A stretch of DNA of 59,995 bases from Deltaproteobacteria bacterium (GCA_019311115.1 JAFDDB010000007.1:1-59995); one strand, 5' to 3'. Positions 1-9,201 are shown, numbered from the stretch's first letter. The notes: generated by a model not told the origin, from the sequence alone. Numbers and translations are program-made.

Positions 1-759
1 GACAACGTCGACCAGCTGCAGAACCTGCAGATCTGGAGCCGCGTCGCGCAGCAGATGATCCCGCTGCAGCAGGTCACCCTGGGCGAAGAGACCCTCTACG
101 AGGACGAGATCATCTACCGGCGGGACCGCAGGCGCACGCTCACGGTACTGGCGGACCCGAAGACGATCCCCGCGACGGTGCTCTTCGACCGCCTGCGTCC
201 ACAGATCGAGGCGCTCGACTATCCGCCCGGCTACCGGGTGGAGTGGGGTGGCGACTACGAGGACACCAAGAACGCGCAGGAGCCGCTCCTGGCCAGCATC
301 CCGTACTTCATCGCGGCCATGTTCCTGATCACGGTCCTGCTCTTCAACTCGCTGAGGCAGCCGGCGGTGATCTGGCTCTGTGTCCCGCTCGCGGTCATCG
401 GCGTGACGGCCGGCCTGCTGGCGACGGGCCAACCGTTCGGCTTCATGGCGCTGCTCGGGTTCCTGAGCCTGATGGGCATGCTGATCAAGAATGCGGTCGT
501 GCTGGTGGACCAGATCAACCTCGAGATCCACGAGGGCCGCGAGCTTCTGCCCGCCATCATCGAGGCCGGTGTGAGCCGTCTGCGCCCGGTGTCGATGGCC
601 GCCGCGACGACGGCGCTGGGCATGATCCCGCTGATCTTCGATGCCTTCTTCATCGCCATGGCGGTCACGATCATCGGCGGCCTGGTCTTCGCGACCGTGC
701 TCACGATGGTCGTCGTCCCGACGCTCTACGCGCTGTTCTTCGGCGCCCCCTCCGAGTAG
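1..759 (+). CDS. RND-family efflux transporter, C-terminal part (truncated by window start)
   Basis: Frame open from base 1; TM-rich C-terminal AcrB-like sequence (GFMALLGFLSLMGMLIKNAVVLVDQIN...RPVSMAAATTALGMIPL). Confidence 0.9.
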   Translation, partial: DNVDQLQNLQIWSRVAQQMIPLQQVTLGEETLYEDEIIYRRDRRRTLTVLADPKTIPATVLFDRLRPQIEALDYPPGYRVEWGGDYEDTKNAQEPLLASIPYFIAAMFLITVLLFNSLRQPAVIWLCVPLAVIGVTAGLLATGQPFGFMALLGFLSLMGMLIKNAVVLVDQINLEIHEGRELLPAIIEAGVSRLRPVSMAAATTALGMIPLIFDAFFIAMAVTIIGGLVFATVLTMVVVPTLYALFFGAPSE

Positions 760-1991
760 CCGCCTCGCGCCGAAACGAACCCACGCCACTCGAACGCTTG
801 GCGATCGGCGCGGAGCGCGCGGCCCATGGCCTCGAAGACGGGCAAGGTGTGCGCGTAGAAGAGCTTGTAGCCCTCGCACAGGTGGTTGAGGCCGGGCTCA
901 CCCGCCGCCGTGCGGTCGGTCCGGTCGGCCGGACAGCCGCCGTGGCAGTAGCGGCGGTAGCGGCACTCCCGGCAGTCGCGGGGCAGCGTTTCCGACTTTG
1001 CGGCTCCGAAGCGAAGCGCCTGCTCCGAGTCGGCGAGTTCCGCCAGCGTCGTCTGCATCAGGTTTCCGATCCGGTGCTCCGGGGTCACGAAGTGATCGCA
1101 CGAGAACACGTCGCCGTTGTGCTCCATGGCGAGGCTCCGGCCGCACTCCGCGCTGTGCACGCAGAGCGATGAGGGCATGCCGAGGACGAGGCCGAGCATC
1201 ATGTCGAAGTGCTGAACGAACACGTGGCCGACGTCGCGCTCGAGCCAGCGGTCGAAGATCGCGTTCATGAAGCCCCCGAACTGGAGGCCACTGACGCTGC
1301 GTGGCGAGACCCCGGCCCCGTCGACCCGCTCCACGACGGGAATGAACTGCATGTACCGCGAGCCGAGGGACTTCAGGTAGTCGAAGATCCGCTCCCCACT
1401 GTCTCCGTTGTGCGCCTGGATGCAGGTCAGCGTGTTGAACTCGACGCCGTTGCGGACCAGCGCTTCGAGCCCCCGGAGCGCCGGCTGGTGGGAGCCCTTT
1501 CCGCGCTCGTCGACGCGATAGCGGTCGTGCAGGTCGGGAGGCCCGTCGATGCTGATCCCGACCAGGAAGCCCTCGTCGCGCAAGAAGCGCGCCCACTCGT
1601 CGTCGAGCCGCGTTCCGTTGGTCTGCAGGGCGTTGTGGATCTCGACTCCGTGCGGCGCGAAACGCCGCTGCAGGTCGAGCGCGCGGCGGAAGAAGTCGAG
1701 CCCCATCAGCGTGGGCTCGCCCCCCTGCCAGGCGAACTCCACTTGGCGCGCGCCCGCCGGCCGGCTCTCGATCCGCTCGCGCACGTAGCGCTCGAGCACG
1801 GGGTCCGGCATGCGGAAGTTCTCGTCGCGCGGGTAGAGCGACACCTTGTCCAGGTAGAAGCAGTACTCGCAGCGCAGGTTGCAGAGCGGGCCGATCGGCT
1901 TCGCCAAGACGTGGAAGGGCCGGCGCGCGTGTGCGCTGGGCTGGCCAGGGGCGGCGGCCTCGGGACTCCCTCGGGTCGTGTCCGCGTCCAT
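726..1991 (-). CDS. Radical SAM/SPASM protein, anaerobic sulfatase-maturating-enzyme-like
   Basis: CNLRCEYCFYLDK radical SAM motif, EFAWQGGEPTLMG, C-terminal SPASM cysteines (CRECRYRRYCHGGCPADR). Convergent 34-bp overlap with the RND gene. Confidence 0.88.
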   Translation of the reverse strand: MDADTTRGSPEAAAPGQPSAHARRPFHVLAKPIGPLCNLRCEYCFYLDKVSLYPRDENFRMPDPVLERYVRERIESRPAGARQVEFAWQGGEPTLMGLDFFRRALDLQRRFAPHGVEIHNALQTNGTRLDDEWARFLRDEGFLVGISIDGPPDLHDRYRVDERGKGSHQPALRGLEALVRNGVEFNTLTCIQAHNGDSGERIFDYLKSLGSRYMQFIPVVERVDGAGVSPRSVSGLQFGGFMNAIFDRWLERDVGHVFVQHFDMMLGLVLGMPSSLCVHSAECGRSLAMEHNGDVFSCDHFVTPEHRIGNLMQTTLAELADSEQALRFGAAKSETLPRDCRECRYRRYCHGGCPADRTDRTAAGEPGLNHLCEGYKLFYAHTLPVFEAMGRALRADRQAFEWRGFVSARGGYSEGAPKNSA

Positions 1992-2089
1992 GTCAGCCGC
2001 AGTGGAGACGAGACGGACGTCCCGGTCAAGCTCCGTCAGCAGCGCCAGCGGCGACGCCGCCGGGTCAAGTTGCCGCCCGGCTTCGGCCG

Positions 2090-2482
2090 ATGAACCACGC
2101 GATGAGCGTCGAGAACATCATGACCGCGAAGGTGGTTTCGATCGAGCCGGGCTGCCCGCTCGTCGAGGTCGTGAAGAAGCTCTACGCATACGGCGTCTCG
2201 TGCGTGCTGGTCTGCGAGGACGAGCTTCCGGTGGGCATCATCAGCGAGCGCGACATCATCGGCTACGCGCTGAACCTGGCCACTGGAAAGGCCGAGCCGC
2301 GCGAGACGGCCACCGACCTGATGACCTCTCCGCTGACGACGGTGCGATCCGATGCGCCGGTCGACGACGCCGTCGCGATCGTCACCGAGCACCGCATCCG
2401 GCACCTGCCGGTGGTCGACGCCGACGGCAAGCTCGTCGGGCTGCTCACCCAGAGCAACCTGCTGCACGCCCTGTCGGACTAG
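2090..2482 (+). CDS. CBS-domain protein (two CBS motifs)
   Basis: MNHAMSVENIMTAKVVSIEPGCPL...IITEHRIRHLPVVDADGKLVGLLTQSNLL; start chosen at internal ATG. Confidence 0.85.
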   Translation: MNHAMSVENIMTAKVVSIEPGCPLVEVVKKLYAYGVSCVLVCEDELPVGIISERDIIGYALNLATGKAEPRETATDLMTSPLTTVRSDAPVDDAVAIVTEHRIRHLPVVDADGKLVGLLTQSNLLHALSD

Positions 2483-2495
2483 GAGCTCCGCCCGG

Positions 2496-3356
2496 CTAGC
2501 TCTTCTCGCGCCTCTTCTTCATCAGCGCGATGATCGGAGACGGCTCGGCCGGGTGCCACTTCGTCTCCTTGGGCTCCTCGTGCCAGGTGAACGGCAGGTG
2601 CTCCACGTGTCCGGGCGCCTTCGCGCTATCGAACACGGCCAGGGCGGCGCGAAGAACCGCCATCTGCGTCTCCGCGTCACCGACGTCCCCGTAGGGACGG
2701 CCGAACGGGTGCTCGATGGCGGCGACGCGCGGCATTCCGACCAGCTTCTGGAACGGCCAGATCATGTTGAGCGTGACCGTCGGGATTCCCGCCTCTTCGA
2801 TCTTGCGTGCGACCAGTCCGACCGACCGGCAGCAGTCGGGTCAGACGGGTGCGAGCAGCACCAGGTCGACCTGCTCGGCGACCATGGACCGGGCGATCTC
2901 GGGCGCGCTCTCGTTCTCGAGCACGCTCGAGTCAGCGCCCTGGAACCCCATGATCGAGTAGTGGGTGTCGGCCATGGACCCGACCTCGCCGGAGCCGACA
3001 AGCTCGCGAAGCCGGTCGAGCGGCAGCGCCACATTGAGGTCGCGCTCGATGTAGCCCGTGTCGATGTGCAGGTGGTTCGACTCGATGGTGGCGCAGGTCG
3101 CGTCGCTGCGCAGGGCGCGCCAGCTCGGGTCTCCCCAGGTGGGGCGCTTGCGTTCGCCTTCCATGTCGAACGGCTTGTCGCCCTTCATCGAGATGCCCGC
3201 CGTCGAGAGCAGCGCCAGCTTCGACTCCGAGAGCGGCTTCTGCACCGGCGTCCACGGGATCTCGGCGTACGCCGGTTCGTCGGGAATGCTCCCCGAGAGC
3301 ACGTTCTCGAGGAACCGGCCCGCGAAGCGCCAGGGGTCCACCTGCCGTGTCGTCAT
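2496..3356 (-). CDS. GrdB-like selenoprotein (glycine/sarcosine/betaine reductase selenoprotein B family) with in-frame UGA=Sec at 2841-2843
   Basis: ORFs 2841..3356 and 2496..2765 are in the same frame; readthrough gives LLAPV-U-PDCCRSVGLVARKIEEAGIPTVTLNMIWPF. Paralogue of 7743..8501 with the same UGA position. Confidence 0.87.
2813..2829 (-). promoter_or_regulatory. Bacterial SECIS-like hairpin downstream of UGA 2841-2843
   Basis: UGA-11nt-CCGGUC(GGUCG)GACUGG; 6-bp stem, apical loop GGUCG, same spacing as in the paralogue. Confidence 0.75.
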
Positions 3357-3396
3357 CGTCTGTCTCCACTCCTTCCGATCAGGAGTCCAGGGGGAT

Positions 3397-4452
3397 TCAA
3401 GGTTCGAGCACGACCTTCAGCACGCCGTCGGCGTGCGACGCGAAGAGCTCGTAGGCCGCCGCGCCTTCGGCGAGCGGCATGCGGTGCGTGATCAGCTCGG
3501 ACGGATCGAGCCGTCCGCCCTGGATCAGCGCCAGGAGCTGCGCGGCGTACTGCTGAGGGTTCACCAGCCCGCCGCGGAGCGTCAGGTTCTTGAGCAGGAA
3601 GAGCGCCCACGGAAGGTCCACGTTGGCGACGATCACGCCGGCCACCGAGATCACGCCACCCGCGCGCAGCAGCAGCGCGGCCTGCGAAACCAGCTCCGCC
3701 CGGCCGACGGCCTCGATCACGCTGTCGGCGCCCTCGCCTCCGGTCAGCTCGAGGACGCGCTGCAGCACGTTCTCCTTCTCGGGGTGAATCACGTCGCAGC
3801 CGCGCTTGCCGGCGAGCGCGAGACGCCCCTCGTCGGGGTCGATCGCGATCACTCGCGCGGCCCCCCGAACCTGCGCGCAGCGCTGCGCGAGAGCCCCGAC
3901 CGGACCACACCCGAACACGACCACGTGAGAGCCGGCCTCGACGCGCGCGAAGTCCGCAGCCATGTACGCGGTCGGCAGGATGTCGGTCAAGAAGAGCGCC
4001 TGCTCGTCCGTCACGTCATCGGGAATCGCGAACACGTTGACGTCGGCGAACGGCACGCGAATGCGCTCGGCCTGTCCACCGGGGTACGCCGACCCGAAGC
4101 CCAGCACGTTGCTGCGCGTGCCTCCGGCCGTCGTCACGGCGCACGCGCTGTAGAGGCCGCGCCGGCAGCGCGGGCAGCTGCCACAGCCGAGCACGGCCGA
4201 GACGAACACGCGGTCGCCGGTCGCGAGCGTGTGCACGGCGCTGCCGACCTCTTCGACGACGCCTACCAACTCATGCCCGACGGTGAAGCCGGTCTCGGGC
4301 GACGGCATGGCCCCGTGCCACAGGTGGAGATCCGAGCCGCAGATCGTGCTGCGCGTGACGCGCAGGACCACGTCGGTCGCCGCCTCGACCTCGGGAGCGG
4401 GAACGTCCTGGAGCCGCATGTCCCGCGCGCCGTGGTAGGTGATCGCCTGCAT
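3397..4452 (-). CDS. Zn-dependent alcohol dehydrogenase (MDR family)
   Basis: TICGSDLHLWHG, GHELVGVVEEVG, structural Zn cysteines (CGSCPRCRRGLYSAC), Rossmann VFGCGPVG. Confidence 0.9.
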   Translation of the reverse strand: MQAITYHGARDMRLQDVPAPEVEAATDVVLRVTRSTICGSDLHLWHGAMPSPETGFTVGHELVGVVEEVGSAVHTLATGDRVFVSAVLGCGSCPRCRRGLYSACAVTTAGGTRSNVLGFGSAYPGGQAERIRVPFADVNVFAIPDDVTDEQALFLTDILPTAYMAADFARVEAGSHVVVFGCGPVGALAQRCAQVRGAARVIAIDPDEGRLALAGKRGCDVIHPEKENVLQRVLELTGGEGADSVIEAVGRAELVSQAALLLRAGGVISVAGVIVANVDLPWALFLLKNLTLRGGLVNPQQYAAQLLALIQGGRLDPSELITHRMPLAEGAAAYELFASHADGVLKVVLEP

Positions 4453-4470
4453 GCGCCGATGATACCCGGT

Positions 4471-5271
4471 TCAGACCACGAACATGAGCGCCCGCAGGAT
4501 CTCGAAGTAGCTGTCGTGCTCGATGCGGATCGTGTGCGGGTCTACCTGCTTCGCGCCGGGATACTGCGAAGCGGCGTAGGCGAGCGTGTGCGACTTGTAG
4601 GCGATCTCGAGCCGCGTGTGGCCGGGCGGCTCGATGCGCGCGCGTTCAAGGTCGCCCGAGAGCGCGCGGCCCACGCCGTCGCGAATGGCCTCGACAGCTT
4701 CGGCAGGATGAACGCTCTCCTGGGACGGCCCCTCTCCCCACTTGGTCGCGAACGTGACCGTCGCCGGGTTGAAGGCCATGACTTCGGCGCAGAGGGTGCG
4801 GTCGCCTGAGACGAAGACGACCGGCACGCCGGAGAGCGCGGCCGCCAGCGCGTGGATGCGGTACTCCGAGGCGGGCTCTCCGTTGAGCCGGATCTCCGCC
4901 ACCTTCATCGACGACATGGTGTGCGCCAGCGGGTTGCCGCCGGCGCCCGCCCGCGCGTGGTAGCCCACGAAGAGCGCGGCGTCGAAGTCGTCCTCGAGCC
5001 CCTGGACCATGCCGTAGGGGTGGCCGCTCCAGCCCCGGATCAGGCGCACACCGCGCGGAAGCTCACCGGCGCTCAGGTTGTTGGCGCCGGCGTGTGCGTC
5101 CTTGACGAGCACCTCGGTAGCGCCCGCGGCCTGCGCACCCTCGCACGCCGCCGCGACCTCGGCGGTCATCTGCCGCTGGAACGGATGGTAGACGGGGTTG
5201 GACTTGCGGGCCTCCTCCCAGCTGGTGATGCCGGTGACGCCCTCGATGTCCGCGCTGATGAAGACCTTCAC
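4471..5271 (-). CDS. M55-family D-aminopeptidase (DppA-like)
   Basis: MKVFISADIEGVTGI N-terminus, VKDAHAGANN, GYHARAG: M55 signatures. Confidence 0.88.
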   Translation of the reverse strand: MKVFISADIEGVTGITSWEEARKSNPVYHPFQRQMTAEVAAACEGAQAAGATEVLVKDAHAGANNLSAGELPRGVRLIRGWSGHPYGMVQGLEDDFDAALFVGYHARAGAGGNPLAHTMSSMKVAEIRLNGEPASEYRIHALAAALSGVPVVFVSGDRTLCAEVMAFNPATVTFATKWGEGPSQESVHPAEAVEAIRDGVGRALSGDLERARIEPPGHTRLEIAYKSHTLAYAASQYPGAKQVDPHTIRIEHDSYFEILRALMFVV

Positions 5272-5330
5272 GCCCTCAGGATAGCCTACGCCGTCCGACG
5301 GGTGACGGAAGACGTCGAGGGGCGCTGAGC

Positions 5331-6545
5331 TCAGGCGGAGACCAACTCCACGGCCAGTCGCTTGGGCCCGCGCAGGATGAAGCTAGGCGTGCGCTCGATC
5401 GGCTCGTCGTCGGTGCGCTCGAAGCTCTTGGTGCGCTTCAACAGCTCGTCCAGGGCCACGCGCGCCTCGAGGCGCGCCAGGTGCGAGCCCATGCAGTAGT
5501 GCACGCCGAACCCGAAGCTCAGGTGGTGGTTCGGGTCGCGCGTGACGTCGAAGCGGTCGGGATTCTCGAACACGGACTCGTCGCGGTTCGCGGAGCCTAG
5601 CCACGTGAGAACCGACTCGCCCTCGGCGATCTTCTCGGACCCGATCTGCGTCGGCCGGGTCGCGATGCGCACGGTGGACTGAACCGACGAGTCGAAACGC
5701 AGGACCTCGTTGATCGCGGTCGGGACGAGCCCCGGGTCGGCGCGCAGGCGCGCGAGCTCGCCCGGGTGCGCCAGCAGCTGGACGACGATGTTCCCGATCA
5801 GGTTGCGGGTCGTCTCGTTGCCGGCGATCAGCAGCACGCTCAGCATCGTCAGCATCTCGGCGCGCGTCAGGCGGTCGCCATCGCGCTCGGCCGACACCAG
5901 CTGCGTCAGCAGGTCCTCTCGCGGCTCACGGGTGCGCGCGTCGAGCAGGTGCGAGAAGTAGGCGTCCATCTCGCGCGACACCTCGGCTCGCTCGCGCGCC
6001 GCCACGGGGTCGATCGACATGCCGCCGAGTCCTTCGCCCAGGTTCTCGGCGATCTTGTCGGACCACTCCTTGAACTGGCGACGGTCCGCGGTCGGCACGC
6101 CGATCAGCTCGGCGATCACGATGACCGGCAGCGGGTAGCAGAACGCCTCGACGAAGTCGACGCGGCCCTGCGCCAGCGCGTCGTCGAGCAGCTCTGCGGC
6201 GATCTCGCGCAGGCGTCCCTCGAGCCCGCGGATCCTGCGCGGAGTGAAGCCACGGTTGACGAAGCCGCGCAGGCGGTCGTGCTCGGGGGGATCCTGCCCG
6301 AGCATGCTCTGCGCCCGCTCGCCGTCGATCCCGAGCTCCTCGGCGTTGGGCGGCTGCGGGAAGCGCGACGACCACAGGTCGGCGTCGCTCAGGACCGCCA
6401 TGATGTCCGCGTGGCGGAACAGCGAGAGCATCGGCAAGCCGGCGTGGCGGTGGACCGGGCTCTCTGCGCGGCCGCGCGCGTAGATCGGGAACGGGTCGTC
6501 GACGAAGGCGGGGTCCGCCGGATTGAAGTCGAATGGGCCGGCCAC
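5331..6545 (-). CDS. Cytochrome P450
   Basis: Heme-binding loop FGFGVHYCMGSHLAR, I-helix AGNETT, ExxR region. GTG start at 6545 preceded by GGGAGAG. Confidence 0.92.
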   Translation of the reverse strand: MAGPFDFNPADPAFVDDPFPIYARGRAESPVHRHAGLPMLSLFRHADIMAVLSDADLWSSRFPQPPNAEELGIDGERAQSMLGQDPPEHDRLRGFVNRGFTPRRIRGLEGRLREIAAELLDDALAQGRVDFVEAFCYPLPVIVIAELIGVPTADRRQFKEWSDKIAENLGEGLGGMSIDPVAARERAEVSREMDAYFSHLLDARTREPREDLLTQLVSAERDGDRLTRAEMLTMLSVLLIAGNETTRNLIGNIVVQLLAHPGELARLRADPGLVPTAINEVLRFDSSVQSTVRIATRPTQIGSEKIAEGESVLTWLGSANRDESVFENPDRFDVTRDPNHHLSFGFGVHYCMGSHLARLEARVALDELLKRTKSFERTDDEPIERTPSFILRGPKRLAVELVSA

Positions 6546-6596
6546 GTCAGCTCTCCCTGTTTGCGCCGTGCCCCGTGCCGGCAGCACCTTCTGGGC

Positions 6597-6640
6597 AGCG
6601 TATCTGGCCGGCCGGGATCTCCCGTATGACCGCGATCATG
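6597..6640 (-). promoter_or_regulatory. Putative Crp/Fnr-type class-II promoter P1 (P450)
   Basis: CATGAT-CGCG-GTCATA, 22-nt spacer, TACGCT (-10-like). Confidence 0.55.
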
Positions 6641-6716
6641 CGCGACCATCGGTCAGGGGTTCAGACATCGCGCGCGAGTACCGAGCGGAGTCCAGCAGCG
6701 GTGCAGCCCACGAGAT

Positions 6717-6745
6717 GCGGAAGCGGGCGGGCGGCCCGCTTCCGC
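6717..6745. terminator. Perfect 12-bp GC-rich hairpin (possible terminator, no U-tract)
   Basis: GCGGAAGCGGGC-GGGCG-GCCCGCTTCCGC. Confidence 0.4.
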
Positions 6746-6898
6746 GGAGGACGGCGCAGAGTGCAGGTGCATGAGTGCACTCCGGGCGAACGCGACGCGA
6801 GGACCAAACAGGCCGGGCGCAATCGCGGTCACGCCCAGGCCGATGGGTCAACTCGAGTCTTGCGCCATCCCCAATCCCGAGTGAAGTCTTCTCGAACC
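6717..6898 (-). ncRNA. Candidate small RNA from promoter P2, ending at a 12-bp hairpin
   Basis: Intergenic; promoter-like TATGAC-GCGA-GTCATA + TATCGT at 6948-6905; strong hairpin GCGGAAGCGGGC(loop)GCCCGCTTCCGC at 6717-6745; no convincing protein. Confidence 0.35.
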
Positions 6899-6904
6899 AG
6901 ACCC

Positions 6905-6948
6905 ACGATAGGAGACGCGCGTCGCCGGCAGGTATGACTCGCGTCATA
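6905..6948 (-). promoter_or_regulatory. Putative Crp/Fnr-type class-II promoter P2
   Basis: Perfect TATGAC-GCGA-GTCATA (minus strand), 22-nt spacer, TATCGT. Confidence 0.55.
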
Positions 6949-7022
6949 TCTGCGCGCACCTCTCCGGGCGAAGGGCCGGGCACTCCGAAGAAAACACCCA
7001 GTCGGGAAAAATCCGGGCCGGA

Positions 7023-7065
7023 CATGACCACCGTCATACTCGGCCACCCCGCCTCGGTCTAGCCT
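7023..7065 (+). promoter_or_regulatory. Putative Crp/Fnr-type class-II promoter P3
   Basis: CATGAC-CACC-GTCATA, 21-nt spacer, TAGCCT. Confidence 0.5.
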
Positions 7066-7071
7066 GCATCT

Positions 7072-7146
7072 ACTCCTGCGCGGGCAGGGAACGCAGGAGC
7101 AAGTGCTCCCCTGTGAGTGACAGATCGGTGTTGTTCACAGGGGAGC
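7072..7146 (+). ncRNA. Candidate structured small RNA from promoter P3
   Basis: Predicted start ~7072, followed at once by hairpins CTCCTGCG..CGCAGGAG (7073-7099) and GCTCCCCTGTGA..TCACAGGGGAGC (7105-7146, 12-bp perfect stem); antisense-side tail of 7180..7710. Confidence 0.35.
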
Positions 7147-7179
7147 CAACTCCTCGCCCCGAGTCGCCACGGCGATTCG

Positions 7180-7710
7180 TCACGACGGCTCGTCTCCGGA
7201 GTAGACGCGCACCAGCAAGCAGATCCCCGTCCCCGCCAGCCCGAGCGTGCACATGCCGGAGCCGGGAACCGCGAGCCAGATGAGCGCGTCCTTTGCGGCG
7301 GCCGTGCTTCCGATGCCCGGCGCGAGCAGCCCGGCGGCCAGCCAGAAGAAGCCGTACACCAGCGCTCCCGCGCCGAACAGCAAGCCCGAGCCCCGCGCAA
7401 GCCGACTCGGCGGACCGAGCAGCGCGAGCAGCAGCGACGCGGCCAGCGCGGCCGTCCCCAGGGCGTTCGCGTGCAGGTGCGCGCGCTTGAAGTAGGTCCA
7501 CGACTTGCGCACGACGGCCGCCGCAGCGTCGGTGTCCCCGTCGTAGGTGTCCTCGAGGACGGCCTGAGCCGAGTCCTCCAGGTAGCCCTTCATCAGACCT
7601 TCGGCGACTCCGAATGCGCCACCTAGCGTGAACCCGAACATGATCGCCGCAAGCGCGAGCAGGATTCCCGGTGCCAGGGGTCGAAGCCGTTCCCGTGCGA
7701 AGTCGTTCAT
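7180..7710 (-). CDS. Small integral membrane protein, function unknown
   Basis: Several hydrophobic segments (GILLALAAIMFGFTLGGAFG; GALVYGFFWLAAGLL); good ORF in operon orientation. Confidence 0.65.
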   Translation of the reverse strand: MNDFARERLRPLAPGILLALAAIMFGFTLGGAFGVAEGLMKGYLEDSAQAVLEDTYDGDTDAAAAVVRKSWTYFKRAHLHANALGTAALAASLLLALLGPPSRLARGSGLLFGAGALVYGFFWLAAGLLAPGIGSTAAAKDALIWLAVPGSGMCTLGLAGTGICLLVRVYSGDEPS

Positions 7711-7742
7711 GCGCTGCGTCCTCCTCTCGTGTCCTGTCTTGT

Positions 7743-8501
7743 CTAGCGGGCAGCCTGCCCTTCCGGCGCGAAATCGACCAGTACCCCCGCATCACTCTCA
7801 GGACGTTCGAGTAGGTTGAGTGCAGCTTCGATCACGGCGTGCTGTCGATCCGGCTCGTCGGCGGCGTCGAGCGGAAAGCCGTGCGCGAACGGAACCCAGA
7901 GAGCGCGCGGAGGCCTCACCCTCTCCGCCACGTACCGCAGCAGCTGCACGGTCACCGTCGAGATGCCCTGCCGCTCGAGCTCCGCCGCGACCAGGCCGAC
8001 CGCCTGGTTGCACATGGGTCAGACCGGGGCGAGCAGCGCGACGTCGACGCCGTCGTCGACGAGAGCGCGCGCGGCGGCGGGCGCGGTGTCGCGCACGAGC
8101 CGGCCAGGCGCCGTGATGCTCCCCATGAAGCTCAGGTGCCGGCGGTTCACGGAGCCGACCCGCCCCCGCGCTACCAGCTCGCGAATGCGGTCGAGCGGAA
8201 AGGCCAGGTTCGGATCCCGGCTCATCGCGGTGTGGTCGAAGGCCTCGCTGCGGTGCGTGTCGACGAGCACGTGAGCCTCGGTCTCCGACGGGATGTCGCG
8301 GAACGACGGATCTCCTCCCCGCCTGGACTCGTCGAACGGATCCTGGCCGGGGAGCACGAAGCCCGCGCTGGAGACGAGCGCCAGCCGGCTCTGCGAGAGT
8401 GGGCGGCGCAACGGCGTCCAGGGAATCGGATCGATCCGGCGCCAGCGGTACGTCCTCAGGAACGCGCGCAGGCCGAACGAGAACTCCGAGAGATCACCCA
8501 C
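7743..8501 (-). CDS. GrdB-like selenoprotein paralogue with in-frame UGA=Sec at 8019-8021
   Basis: ORFs 8019..8501 and 7743..8015 are in frame; readthrough gives ALLAPV-U-PMCNQAVGLVAAELERQGISTVTVQLL, aligning with 2496..3356. Confidence 0.87.
7991..8007 (-). promoter_or_regulatory. Bacterial SECIS-like hairpin downstream of UGA 8019-8021
   Basis: UGA-11nt-CCAGGC(GGUCG)GCCUGG. Confidence 0.78.
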
Positions 8502-8511
8502 GTCGACCGGC

Positions 8512-9093
8512 TCAGTCCCCCGGGGTCGCCTTCTTCCCGCGGTAGTGCTCGGCGTCGGCCCCGGTCGCCGGAGCGTGACGGACGTCGTCGGGCGTCAGGT
8601 CGCGCGTCCAGGCGGCGAACTCGAGCAGGATGCCGTCGGGATCGGCGAAGTAGATCGAGCGCACGAAGGTCGTGTCGTTGACGTCGTCGCTGACCTGGGA
8701 CGTGGTGTCGTCGTGGTTCACGACGCGAGTCACGCGAATGCCCCTCGCCTTCAGCCGCTCCCGATACTCCTCGATCTTCTCGGGCGCGACGTCGAACGCC
8801 ACGTGGTTCATCGAGCCGTGCGCCGACACGCCGTCGCCCTGCGCGACGCGCGGCGCCGCGATGCCCGGCGCCGCCTGCGGCGCGTCCGGAAACCAGAAGA
8901 ACGCCAGCGAATCACCGTTCCCGATGTCGAAGAAGAAGTGCTGACCGGATCCGTTCGGCAGGTCGATCGTCTTGGTGAGCGGCATGCCGAGCACGTTCGT
9001 GTAGAAGTCGACCGTGCGCGCCATGTCCTTGCAGACCAACGCCAGGTGGTTCACCCCGCGAAGCTCGAACTCCTTGTTGCCGCCCGGTGCCAT
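8512..9093 (-). CDS. VOC-family (glyoxalase/dioxygenase-like) protein
   Basis: GVNHLALVCKDMARTVDFYTNVLGMPL ... FADPDGILLEFAAW. Confidence 0.88.
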   Translation of the reverse strand: MAPGGNKEFELRGVNHLALVCKDMARTVDFYTNVLGMPLTKTIDLPNGSGQHFFFDIGNGDSLAFFWFPDAPQAAPGIAAPRVAQGDGVSAHGSMNHVAFDVAPEKIEEYRERLKARGIRVTRVVNHDDTTSQVSDDVNDTTFVRSIYFADPDGILLEFAAWTRDLTPDDVRHAPATGADAEHYRGKKATPGD

Positions 9094-9201
9094 CACGCGC
9101 CTCCTCGCCGGCGGATCGCCGGAAACCCGGGGGGCGGTTCGGGACCACCCCCGGCGCCCCAGTATGACAGGGCCCGGACGGGGCTGCCCTGCGCGTCCGC
9201 G

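Noticed and set aside
6636-7037. 133-aa minus-strand ORF MTVVMSGPDFSRLG...
   Set aside because: Runs through two promoter-like palindromes and a strong hairpin; no protein-like pattern; treated as non-coding.
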